A DNA stretch of 64,000 nt from Linnemannia schmuckeri (Eukaryota > Mortierellomycota > Mortierellomycetes > Mortierellales > Mortierellaceae), in contig JANATG010000007.1 in the NCBI GenBank assembly GCA_029449235.1, positions 868,001-932,000 on the forward strand, written 5' to 3'. Positions 46,981-58,177 of the stretch are shown here, piece by piece. The position numbers were made by a program, and so were the translations under genes. The notes under the pieces were generated by a model that had not been told where the DNA came from, did no database searches, and was given only the letters and a program-made list of their open reading frames with translations. The first letter of the stretch is position 1. Each line of letters starts with the position of its first letter.

Positions 46981-49104
46981 ATGTCAAAGTACGAGGAAGG
47001 CCATCACATTGGTAGCGAAAAGTACGAGACAGGTCAGCAGATGTAGAACTTTGCAGTCGACCCGCCCCATATGATGACCGAACAGGAAGGTCTGAAGCGC
47101 GATCTGCATCTCCGCCACATGATCATGATTGCTATTTCAGGTACCATCGGCACGGGTCTCTTCCCCACCTCCGAAAGCACCATCGCCACCGCCGGACCTG
47201 GTGGTGCCTGTAAGTTTTCCTTTTTGTTGTTTCGTGTTTTCTTTTCTTGTTCAAAGGATGACACAGAAATGGACTGTAGCCTTCCGTGGATTGTAATCTA
47301 CGAGTAGTTGCTGAAAGTGCTGACAAGAGACGATCTTCGCCCAAAAATGAATCAAATAGTGCTAGCGTACGCGATGATCGGGTTGTGGCTGGTGTTTGTC
47401 TGCCAAGCCATCGGTGAGATCTCCACCCTCCTTCCTTTGCCCGGTGCATTCAACGCCTGGGGGGCCCGTGTCTTTGACGAGGCCTTCTCTTTTCAAATGA
47501 CGTAAATTTACCCGTCCATCACTGTCCCTACAGATCCAGATATTCGCAATCATTCGATACTAGCTTTCTACGCGTATCTCGCGTCAAAACCATTACTACT
47601 ATATCTCTAAAAACACCAATACGTCCATCTTTTTTTTTTTTTTTTTTTTTTTTTGCTTCTATTATCACGTTAAAAAGTTAGATATATACTATCAACTGGT
47701 TACTCACCACCCCAGCTGAGTTCTCCGCATCCGCAATCATCGTCCAATACTGGCTGCCTAAAATTCGTCTTTCCCACCATGGGTTGTACTGTTGGTTATT
47801 ATCATTGTCATGGTGGTCATTAACTTAGTCGGAGTGCGCGCCTACGAAGAGCTCGAGTGCTGGTTCTCGATCCTCAAGGTCCTGACCATCATCACTTTCA
47901 TCATCTGCGCGATTCTCGTCGACGCTGGGTTGGTGGGCCAAAAAGTCAAGTATGGTATGGACGCCTGGCATATTGAGGGTGCACCCTTCAAGGGTGGCTT
48001 TTTGGGCTTTGTCAAGACCCTGGTCTCGGTGGGTTATGCTTATGGAGGCTCCGAAATGACGGGTGTCACGGCAGCCGAGTCACGAAACCCTCACAAGCAT
48101 GTCCCCCGTGCCGTTAACACGGTCCATCTGAGGATTGCATTCTTTTACATCATCTCCATCTTCTTGCTGGGCTCGATTATCCGTAACGATGATCCGAAAT
48201 TGGACAATGCCGAAGGCACAGTGGCCGCAGCGCCGTTCACGGTCGTGTTCCTAATGGCCGGCATGACCACCGCCGCCAACTACTTGAACGCCGTCGTCTC
48301 CACCTCTGTCTTCTCCGCCATCAATTCCGACTTTTACGTCTCCACCCGCATGCTCCTCTCCTTTGCGCGTAACGGCTGTGCACATAAACAAATTGGCTAC
48401 ACAAACTCGCGTGGTGTCCCCGTAGTCGCCTTGGCAATCGTTACCGCTTGCTCCTGCCTCTCGCTCATCACCATTTTTGTCGGCTCTGGCATCGTCTTCT
48501 CCTGGTTCGTCTCCATCATCGGTTCTATCATCTTCCAATCCTGGATCCTCTTCCTCTTTCTCCACTTCCGCTTCCGCTCCTGCTGGAAGGCACAAGGCCG
48601 CTCCGTCAGCGACCTCCCCTACCGTTCTTTGGGATACCCTTACGGAAACACCCTGGCTACCATCATCGGCGTCTGCTGTATTGTCGCAACCTGCTACCTC
48701 TCCGTCATCAACCCCCCCCCCCCCCAAGAACCCGGGCTCGGCCGCGTCAGAGCAAGATATCAGCGACTATCACAAGGCACGTGATAGTTATGCACAGGAC
48801 CTATTGGGTGCTTGGTTCCCATGGGTCTGCTCGGCATTCTTGTACCTTGGATACAAGTTTGTGCGCAAGACCAAGATTGTCAAGGCTGAGGAGGCTGACT
48901 TGGACACGGGACGGTTTATTCCTACTGAAAGCGACAAGGAGGACCTTAACAAGAAGGGTCTCATCTGGAAGGTAAGAAAAAAAAAATCCCTTTTTAAACA
49001 ATGGTTGCGCTTGTAAACATAACGAATCACAGCTTTTAACGCATTAATATCTTTTTCTGATTTTTACTCCGCACAAACAGCGCATCACTTCATTTCTCAT
49101 CTAA
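46981..49104 (+). pseudogene. Broken amino-acid permease (APC superfamily, fungal AAP/YAT type)
   Basis: Traces of a complete permease gene can be followed: ATG at 46981, then a TAG after 21 codons (47044-47046) in frame with the rest of exon 1 (to 47209). Exon 2 is 47360-47501. Exon 3 begins near 47682 but in a phase that does not match exon 2. A further frame change lies at about 47764-47780. A long open part runs from about 47780 and breaks again at a 14-C run (48712-48725). The C-terminal part ends at 48971 and probably in a last exon, 49081-49104. Family marks are clear: IAISGTIGTGLF, the ST-ATAGPGG motif, VCQAIGEI, LPLPGAFNAWGARVFDEA, INLVGVRAYEELE, and helices to the end. Such transporters import amino acids at the plasma membrane. 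Four independent lesions argue for a pseudogene; only the C run is a likely sequencing error. Confidence 0.8.
48712..48725. repeat. Poly-C run that shifts the permease frame
   Basis: 14 consecutive C residues; removing one would put the upstream permease frame back into the downstream frame. Homopolymer length could be a sequencing or assembly error. Confidence 0.85.
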
Positions 49105-49513
49105 AGATTTTTTTGTCCACAAAATACAACCTATCCAGAACCATTCCATTGCCAATGTTCGCTTTTTTGCCCACCATAGATGAAAATATGAAAACGGCCT
49201 TCACCGACTAGCTTATACGACCAAACGGCAACTTCATTTCTGCAAAAATGTGTACATTTTATGAGCAAAGCTTTATAGTGTATATAACGAAGAGATATAT
49301 AAAGGGAGCGCAGTGGAGGCCATTGCGCTGTATTTTTTTTTGTGTATATTCAAAGAGATCCTTCCGCGTGAGGCAAAGAAGGGGGTTAGAAAGAGTCATG
49401 AGGGATAGATGAGATCGAATCCTGAGAGAGTCATGGTAGTGTACAGAGGTTGAGAGGTAAGGATGGGAGGGAAAAGAGTCGATCCTGACTAAAGGTCGCA
49501 AAGGGACGACAAT
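49105..49513. other. Convergent 3' flanks of the permease pseudogene and the protease
   Basis: AT-rich DNA between two gene ends that point towards each other; no gene is seen. Confidence 0.5.
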
Positions 49514-51428
49514 TTACTTGGCGGGAGCAAAGCCGACACGGTCCTTGCCGAGATCATAGACAGAATAGTACTTGCGCAAGAAGACATCGCCGACAATCCA
49601 GAGGTCGGCGAGGGACTCGGGGAAGTCCATGCCCATGAATCCTGAAATGCAAGAGCCGCCAGCGTTGAGGACATAGTCAGATCCCTTCAACTTGTACTCC
49701 TTCTTGCCAAAGTAGAACGAAAACTCGGGCAGCGAGGGAATCTTGTCACACTCGATGGTGTACTGTCCAGCATAGTTCTTCTTGGCGCCAATCTGGTTGT
49801 TAATCATCTCAGCAAGAGCAGTCTCCAAGACAATCAAGGACGAGCCAGTGTCGATGACGGCGCCTCCCTCGAGCTCGACTTCTTCATCGCCCAACTTGAT
49901 CTTGTTAAGGTTAATCTCCCAGTAGCCCTTGCGCCGGACGTTGTACCAGTCGAGGTCACCCTCAAAATGGTTCGAGTCAACACCTCCAAGGGTCATCTGG
50001 CCACCAGTGGCGCCATCAGCGTAAGCCAAGTAGAAACCAAAGACGGCCTCATCAACCAAGCCCTGGTTGACAAGGTTGTAGAAAGGGGGGACAACACCCA
50101 AGACGGAGATGGTATCATAGCCGAGACCAAAGATACCGTCAAACTTGCCAAAGGCAAAGGCAAGACCGGGTTCCTTGACAGACTCGCCAAAGTCCTGATG
50201 CTTGACGACGATGCCGCCGACCTCGAGGTTGTCGTTACTGATGATGCCCTCGAGCGATCCAGAGCCGTACTGGATGCCAAACTCGGTGCCGTTGGACTTG
50301 AAGGTCGAGGACTTGTTGGAGTCGAAGCGACGGTGAAGGAAGCAGGCAATGGAGCTGCAGTGGGTCGAGGGGACCCAGAGGTTGGACGAACCGGTGTCGA
50401 AGACGACGGAGAAAGTCTGAGGGGGCGATCCAAGGGAGATGTCACCATAGTACTATATTGTTGATAGAAATGAATGCGTGTATTTCAATTAGCATGTTTT
50501 TTTTTTTTTTTTTTTTTTTATTTCGAATGAATGACCCAACTCTGTCGTCAGTTCCCTGTCTCCTATTTCATTATCCCACACGCAAGCACCCACTTCGCGA
50601 CCACCTGACGCAAAATAACAACCACGGTCTCGCATCTCCTCTCTTTTCCGCTGCAGATGATGCGAAAGGAGCAGGAGCCAGCTCCAACAAAAGGGCTTGG
50701 CAGAGCAGAAAGTGAGCGTGTAGAGTATGTGAATTCTGTCCAGTCTGCGTCTTTGGGTTCCCAGGCCAATGATGACGATGCTATAGCAACAATACCACCA
50801 CTGAACATGTACTGCGCACATTGCTCCAATGGGGGTCATTATTATTACTGTCTGTTGTCGCTGTTGTTGCGCGTCTTGCACTCCCATAAAACGACAGTCG
50901 ATAACTGAAATTGAGGAGGTGATTGCCACTGGTGTACTACTACAGCTCCTGACTTGATCATCATAATAATCCTTTCCTTGACACTGCACAAAAAAAAGGA
51001 AGACACATACCTGGGCGTTCATGTAGTTGGAAAGAGGAACTCCATACGAGGGCTTGCCCTCGGCATCAAGACCAAAGATCTGGCTAGCCTGGTCAGCCTT
51101 CATCTTGCGGGCGGGGGAGCCAAAGTACTTCTGGGCCATGTACGAGCCAGTCTGGGCGTAGGCATCGAGTCTCTCGGCAGGGGACAAGTCAGCCTTCTTG
51201 AGGTTGATGCTAGAATTGTTGTTAAGGTAAATTTATTTAGTCCCTTGCTTGCTCTTTGTTTTTCTTTTTTTTTTTTTTTTTTTTTCATTTTACGGCACTG
51301 CGTGTGCATGAGAATATGAAAAGAAGAGTGACGACAAGGAAGGGACGCGGGTAGGAGTATTACCGAGTCATGGCAGCCTGGGAGGCGACAGCCAAGGACA
51401 AGAGTCCGACGACAAAGGAAGTCTTCAT
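49514..51428 (-). CDS. PEP4: Aspartic protease A1, vacuolar proteinase A (saccharopepsin/cathepsin D) type
   Basis: Exons on the minus strand: 51364-51428, 51011-51209 and 49514-50452, joined in phases 2 and 0; 400 residues, the usual proteinase A length. The first exon is a signal peptide (MKTSFVVGLLSLAVASQAA). Exon 2 is the propeptide, with a basic KK pair near its start and ending SNYMNAQ at the mature N terminus. Exon 3 carries the first catalytic motif FDTGSSNLWVPS (Asp about 107), the CSSIACFLH disulphide loop, the flap tyrosine in IQYGSGSLEG, and the second catalytic motif IDTGSS (about 288). The block EPGLAFAFGKFDGIFGLGYD is typical of vacuolar proteinase A. Two N-glycosylation sequons are visible (NKSS, NGTE). 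It degrades proteins and activates zymogens in the vacuole. There is no GPI-anchor signal, which argues against a yapsin. Confidence 0.95.
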
Positions 51429-53182
51429 GGGAGTAGTAGTAATGAGAGTGGAGTTGGTTGCTGAGTGTGTATGGAGGGTGTTATTGGGGTAAGATGTGAA
51501 AGGAGTGAAAAAGGAGAGAACGAGAGCAAGGTCAGGTCAAGTGCAAAAAGCACTTCCAAAGCACGCATTGTGGGCGTCATCGACTAGCGCACTAGTGCGA
51601 GTGACTGCTCGCTCGGTCCACTGCTCCACGGGTCGACTTCTTTTTTGTCGAATGTCTCTGCTGTGGTCTGCACTTTTCCACGTCTGCACCTTATGTACAG
51701 TACATGCCATTCACAAGTCGTACTTGTCCTCACCATACATACCCATTGGATTTCATCATCCATCATCTTCTTCCTTTTCTTTTTCGGAGGCTAAGGAGGA
51801 TACAAAGGGATCTGGCAATTCACCTGCTCGCAAAGGAGAGTCAAGGTAAAATTGAAAACAACGGACATGAACTGAGGCTGAAAAAGGGGAGAGGGAGCAA
51901 CAGAAAACAACATCTCGCGCACAGAGGCAAATCCTATTTTGACATTCACCCCCTTGAACTCCTCCTTTATTTATCTTGCGCAGAACGTCAATTATACCAC
52001 TATGCAGTTCATACGATAAGCAACAAGAGGAATGCTCCATTTTACATGGCAGTGTCACCTAGTTCCTTCTTTTCACCTCTTGTTCTCGCCAGGTTGGCTC
52101 TAAGGGGGGTAAGTAGCTACTTTGGGTGTCCGCCATCGCATTTTGTTCAGCTGATCGAGGGCAATGCGGAGTTTTGACATCTTCCTTTTTTGTTGTCAAT
52201 GTCCACGACTACCCGTGGGGTCGAGAGATGCATGAAAAAGATAGGCAATCTCGTTGTTGAAGATTGAGATCCTCGCCCCTGCGGGCATTTCATCTCAACT
52301 CTAGCCATGACCTTCATCTAGGGCACCAACATGCTTTGTAAACCATGCCACTCGCCTTTTTAAAAAATGCGCTATTAACAGCAAAATAAAAAGGTGGCAT
52401 GAACTTTCTTTTCTGCTGCAATCTACGCGGCGGCACAAGAGCAAGAGCAAGAGCAATAGCAACGACATAAAAAACGCCGAACAAGAAGGATGTACATGTG
52501 TACGATCAGCGTACAACGAATGCAGCCCGCAAGCATAATTGGCATGAAAGAAAAAAGAGCAAAGCACGACGCCACACGAGCATAAGAACGGGCTTATGGT
52601 ACATGAGTTCAGATTGCCTAGGCTGGAGTGGTAAGTGTTCGTGTCACCAAGTGACGCCAGTCGTCCAGAAAAAAAATGCCTCACACACTGCTCCCATTCT
52701 TGATTTATCGTCGTTTTCTTTTTTCTCCTCGTTGTTTCCTTGAGCTCAAAGAAGAGAAAAAAGAAATCGCGCATTTGTTCTTTGTTGTAACTGTGTATGG
52801 AATATGCTTCCACAGCGTACAATTACAATGCATCTTTTGTGCCTGAATGAACAAAAATGAAAATTGCGTCTGCAGAAGACAAAGGCGGATCCAGGGGATG
52901 GATCATCAACTAGCCCTTGCTTTTCTTCAATGATGAGGCCTTTTTTTGCAACTGTTGACAAACTCTCTCTCCCATAAATACTCTCCACTCTTCCCTCGAG
53001 TATCGTCAAGCAAAGCAAGCAATCCTTCGTCCCCCTTCTCCTTCACTCCTATTCGACCTCCAACCTTCACACTGCTCTTTCTCTCTTTCGCTTTCGCTTC
53101 AACCTTTTATACCCTTTTTTCAAACAAATAATCTACACCTCTTGCGCTCCATCTGCCCCCTTCTCCTTCTGATCCTTCAGTC
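51429..53182. promoter_or_regulatory. Divergent promoter region, protease (-) and P-type ATPase (+)
   Basis: The two genes face away from each other across 1.75 kb. No gene is recognised in between. The right end has a TATA-like CATAAATA and a CT-rich leader for the ATPase; the protease side has no close TATA box. Confidence 0.5.
52973..52980 (+). promoter_or_regulatory. TATA-like element of the Na,K-ATPase-like gene
   Basis: CATAAATA lies 210 nt upstream of the ATG at 53183 and is followed by a CT-rich leader. Confidence 0.4.
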
Positions 53183-56100
53183 ATGACCCGCGATAAAGAG
53201 AAAAGAAAGTCTCTTGCCCTGGTTCGCACCCAGACCATGGAGCGAGCCCAGGGTAATGCAGCCCCCATCGAATTCCGTACTCTCTCCATCCACGTCACCG
53301 AGACCCACCGCTCTGGCAAGAACGGTGGTATGCCAGCCTATGGAAAGGAAAGGGAGCCCAATGCCTCAAGATTCTGGTGGGGCAAACGCAAGCAGGACGA
53401 GTTGGTGACCGAGACCGACTTTTTCTCTGCCGTTGACTTTCACAAGCTGACCGAGTCTGAGATCAATTTGCGCTTCAATTCCGATCCCACAAGTGGCTTG
53501 ACCCAACCTGAGGCTGTCCGACGACTCAAGGCTAATGGCCTCAATACCCTAAACTCGCCTAAACCAAATTACTTCAAGATGATCCTCGGCTACACCTTTG
53601 GTGGCTTCTGCTCCATCCTCTGGGTCGGTGTTATCACCTTTCTCATCTGCTGGCAGCCTCCTCTCTCACCTACGCCCAATGTCACCAATCTTGCCCTTGC
53701 CATCCTTGTTGTAAGTATTTTGATTGCTTTTGGTTTTTTATAGGCTGCTTCCATCCTTGATTCACCTATTCTAACATTGAATTGCTTCTCCTCTTCCATC
53801 AATACAACAACAATAGCTATTTGTTATTATCCTTCAAGCCAGTTTTTCCGCCTTTCAAGACTTTTCGACCGCCAAGGTTATGTCGTCGATCCTTGACATG
53901 ATCCCTGCCGACTGCCATGTCATCCGCGACGGGCAGCTGGTCAAGATTCCTGCCTCTGGTCTTGTCGTCGGTGACCGCGTTCACCTATCGCTTGGTAATA
54001 AGGTTCCAGCCGACCTCCGTCTTCTTCAGGCATCCAGCGATACCCGCTTTGACCGTGCTGTTCTCACCGGAGAGAGTGAGGCCATTGAGGCCAGCACAAC
54101 CGCGACTGACGACAACTTTTTGGAGTCCAAGAACATTGCCTTTATGGGTACGCACGTTGTGCAGGGCTCCTGTGTGGGTATTGTGATCCTGAAGGGCAAT
54201 GATACTTTGATGGGCCGCATCAACAAGCTGACGACTGGCCGCAAGCCCAAGAAGACGATCATTCAGAAGGAGATCACGCGTTTCATCCAGATCATCATTG
54301 CCTTGACGGTCTCGCTGATCCTAATCATCACCATTGCCTGGTTGGCCTGGCTGCATCGCGTCTACCCCAATTATATGAACCTCGCCACCTTGCTCGTCAC
54401 CCTCATGGGCTGTGTCATCGCTTTCATTCCCGAAGGTAAATTATACATTACATACACAAGCCATTCTATGTACTGATAATCGATCGTGTATGCATGTCAT
54501 CCAATCTTGTTTTTATTATTCCAACTCATTCACGTCGGCGATTTATTCATTTTGTACCATGAAATAGGTGTGCCTGTTTGCATCTCGCTGACTTTGCTCA
54601 TGATTGCCCGCAGAATGCGCGAGAACGACATCTTGCCAAAGGCACTCAGCACGGTCGAGACCTTGGGTTGTGTCAACGTCATCTGCTCTGACAAGACTGG
54701 AACCCTCACCGAGAACAAGATGCACATCAGCAACGTTGCCTTCCTTGACTACGAATCCACTCCATCCGAAGTCGCCGCCAACATTGCCAAGGGACTCCAA
54801 AACGTCAACCAATTGCCTCAGCCCAGTGATGACTACCTCTCTCTGTCTCTCCGCCAACTCCAGCTTGCTACCTTACTCTGCAACAATGCCAAGTTTGATC
54901 CTGAGACTATGAAGTTGCCACTTGCCGAGCGCAAGGTCCTCGGTGATGCTACCGATAGCGCCCTCTTACGTTTCGCTCACCAAGTCTCTGACACCAGTGC
55001 CCTCGCTCCCAGCTTTGAGCGTACCTTTGAGATCCCCTTCAACTCTCGCAACAAGTGGATGATGACAGCGCACCAGGGCTCGCGCACCAACCCTCAAGTG
55101 ATCAAGACCCTTTTTGGTTCCAACATCATGGACGCTAACAATACTACCGCCAATGAGAAGGACGACATGCTTGTCTTTGTCAAGGGTGCTCCTGATGTCC
55201 TCTTACCCTACTGCAGCTCCTTCTGGTCAGCCACTGCCAAGAACGGACCCCAGCCACTCACTCTTGAATGGGCTGCCGAACTCACTCGCATTCAGCAGAC
55301 GTGGTCTCGTGGTGGCAAGCGTGTCTTGATGCTTTGCAAGGGTCGCTACAGTCCTTACCTGGCTCAACACCACCTCTCCATGGCTGGCTCATCTACCTCG
55401 AATGCTATTCAAGAAGAGTTAACTCGCCAGGGTCTCCAGGAACTCTGTATTCTCGGTCTCGTCGGTATCATGGATCCTCCTCGTGCAGAGATCAAGGACA
55501 CTATTCGTGCCTGCCGTGGTGCTGGTGCTCGCTTCTTCATGGTCACCGGTGACTTTGGCTTGACAGCTACTGCTATTGCAAAACAAATCGGCTTATTTTC
55601 GACTGAGCGCGAGCCCCACACATACGAGAACATCATTGACCCTACTCTGAGCGCATCGAGCCACGGATACGAAAAGGCACATTCTGACGATGCCAGCAGC
55701 CTCCAACAAGTCGAAGTCGGTCGTCCTCGCTTCCGTGAGGGTACTTCTCTTGTTCTCACTGGATCAGACCTTGCAAAGATGAGCCCTGGCGAATGGGACA
55801 TTGTCTGTACTTATGAGGAGATTGTCTTTGCCCGTACGTCGCCTGAGCAAAAGCTTAGGATTGTCACCGAGTTCCAGCACCGCGATGGAGTGGTTGCAGT
55901 CACTGGTGATGGTGTCAACGATGCCCCTGCTCTTAAGGCTGCCGATGTTGGTGTTGCTGTTGTCTCTGGTTCCGATGTGGCAATTGAGGCTGCCGACTTG
56001 ATCTTGCTTGGGGGATTTGACGCCATCCCTGAGGCCATCCGTCTTGGTCGTCTTGCCTTCCAAAACTTGCAAAAAGTCATTGGCTACCTGCTTCCTGCTG

Positions 56101-56923
56101 GTTCCTGGTCGGAAGTCTGGCCCGTCTTGATCAATGTCTTCCTCGGTGCTCCCTTGTCTCTCTCGTCCTTTCTGATGGTCATCGTCTGCTGCTTTACCGA
56201 TTGTAAGCTACTTGTACTTTTTTCTTTACAGACGTGCTTTCATTCTTGTTCATTAGCTAACCTGTCGTTATATCTATCCATCTATCTTCATTCTTAGCCT
56301 TTCCATGCACTGCCTTGGTCATGGAGCAAGAAGAATTCGACCTCCTGTCTCTTCAACCTCGCAATTCCAAGAAAGAACACTTGATCACTCTCAAAATCTA
56401 CGCCCAGTCCTACTTCTTTATCGGCAATACCATGACCTTCTTCTGCAACATGTTCTTCTTCCTCTACCTTAAAGAGTACACCGGTGTCGGCTTCTCAGAT
56501 CTAGTCTTCACCTTTGGAGACTTGCCCAAGGAGAAACTTGCTACCCGTGGAATCACACCGGAAGAGTTCAGCGGATACTATGTCAATACTGCCCAGTGTG
56601 TCTGCTTTGTCACGCTCGTTATTTTGCAATGGGGAAACATTCTCTCGGTCCGTAACCGCCGCATGTCGATCCTCCAGGCTGACCCCTTCCGTAAGCAGCG
56701 CCGCAATCTTTGGCTCTTCTTAGGTATCCTCGCCTCGTTCCTGGTTGCTGTCCTTGTTACGGAGACGCCCGGTATTCAGGAGATCATGTTGACCAACTCT
56801 GTCCCGATCAAGTACTGGTTGTTGCCTCTACCCTGCGCATTGTTTATTATTATCGCGGATGATGTGCGCAAGCTCATTGTTAGGGTCTTCCCCAGAAGTA
56901 TCCTTGCTAGGATAGCCTGGTGA
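53183..56923 (+). CDS. P-type cation ATPase, type IIC (Na,K-ATPase-like, fungal ACU type)
   Basis: Exons 53183-53710, 53817-54435, 54568-56202 and 56298-56923 join in phases 0, 1 and 1; 1135 residues. The N terminus has a basic Ser-rich stretch and a cation-ATPase N-domain (VDFHKLTESEINLRFNSDPT, GLTQPEAVRRLKANGLN). Motifs: LTGESEAIE (about 260), PEGVP in M4 (about 380-384), CSDKTGTLTENKM (about 424), MVTGDFGLTA, TGDGVNDAPALK (about 828), and the M5-M10 half in exons 3 and 4. The actuator and the spacing of helices resemble the alpha subunit of animal Na,K/H,K-ATPase rather than PMC1 or ENA pumps. M4 has PEGVP instead of PEGLP. M5 reads YLLPAGSWSEVWPVLIN and lacks the SNIPE sequence of animal pumps, so the transported ion cannot be assigned. 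No beta subunit gene lies near. Confidence 0.92.
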
Positions 56924-58177
56924 TTGAGTTGTTAGTTTTTACTTCGCCACGTTTCGTCATTGCCCAGTCTCTTTTTCTTCTTCCTCTTCTTCTCACTCAT
57001 AAGCATTGCTCCCATTGTCCAAGTCATGAAACCGTATCTCTAATAAACAACGATCTGATAGCATTTTTTTCCTTTCTGGATCACTGCAACTGCGCTGTGC
57101 CGGTTCTCATGTTTCTTTTTGACTTTCTACTATTTTTTTCAGCCCACGCTTGTTTACGATCGATCTATGGCTACGTACCTATACATCCCTCATGCATTAT
57201 TCCATCTCTCCCTTCCAGAAATCGATAATCGAAATGAAGAACAATTAGAAAAAACGGTAAACCTAGACCGGAACCCGCAACGCATTTCGCCCAATGCTCG
57301 CTCCATCATGCAGTCATCAAGTGTAACACGGTTCGCGTAATTTGGTATGCGTTGTGGTATTTATTTTTGTCACTTTGGTAGGACGGATAATTTCTGCCGG
57401 TTGTGAAGAAAATGACCAAAAAAAGCGAATTAGGATTTCAAACCGAGAATTGAGGCCCGGACACTGGTTTGGCCGAAGCAGGGGCTGTGTGGAGGAAGCT
57501 GTATGTGTGTGGGAGAATAAGGAGAGGAGAGCCAGTTAAATTTGGTGGAGTGCAGGCAAGGCGGAAGTTAAACCTGCCCAAGGGTCAAGGTCCATGCATC
57601 ATAATACACCCACCCTGTGCAAAGAGACAAAGATGTCAGAGCCGATTGGCGAAAGTTACACATTGTATCAATTGGGGGTATTAACGAGATATTTGGTATG
57701 AATGCACCTTTTGTTCCTATGGTGGGACGAAGACGAAAAAATAGCAACTTCGATCATGATCGAAACGTGCTTGCTTTTTGTTCAGTCCTATTGTGGGCTC
57801 TATCTATTAGCGTACCACTCCACAAAAAAAAAATGCATAAAAAGGGTTTATTCACTCTTACATTTTTTTTTTTTTTGTTTCCCTCTCTGTTCTTCTTCCT
57901 CTTCTCTTTTCTTTTTTCTTACTTTCAACTGACCAACAACAACAGCAACCTTCGCCCTCCCCCTCTCACTCTCGATCACAAAAACAACGACCTGTTAACA
58001 TCACCCTCAATTACAACCAGTCATTCAGATACCCCTTTCGTTACCCTTGATCCTATTTTTTTTGTTCACTCCCTTTTTCTTCTCGGCTCGCTTGACAGTT
58101 GAATTTTCTTCACTCCCAGTCCAGCCGATCATCCCAGTAGCAGCAAAACAACAACAACAACAACAACAACGAAAACA
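56924..58177. other. Intergenic region, ATPase to P450
   Basis: No gene is recognised. The left part is the ATPase 3' flank with a poly(A) signal. The right part is a T/C-rich promoter and an A/C-rich leader with (CAA)n directly before the P450 ATG. Confidence 0.5.
57042..57047 (+). terminator. Poly(A) signal of the Na,K-ATPase-like gene
   Basis: AATAAA lies about 120 nt after the stop codon on the coding strand. Confidence 0.45.

Noticed and set aside
48251..48727. 158-codon minus-strand ORF
   Set aside because: Antisense to the permease pseudogene; its Asp/Glu/Gly composition comes from complementing membrane-helix codons.
49967..50464. 165-codon plus-strand ORF
   Set aside because: Antisense to the aspartic protease exon that carries the catalytic motifs.
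57410..57490. Possible minus-strand tRNA or Pol III gene (B-box-like GGTTTGAAATCC with a T run after it)
   Set aside because: The box has an extra base, no A box in the right place, and no acceptor stem can be formed.
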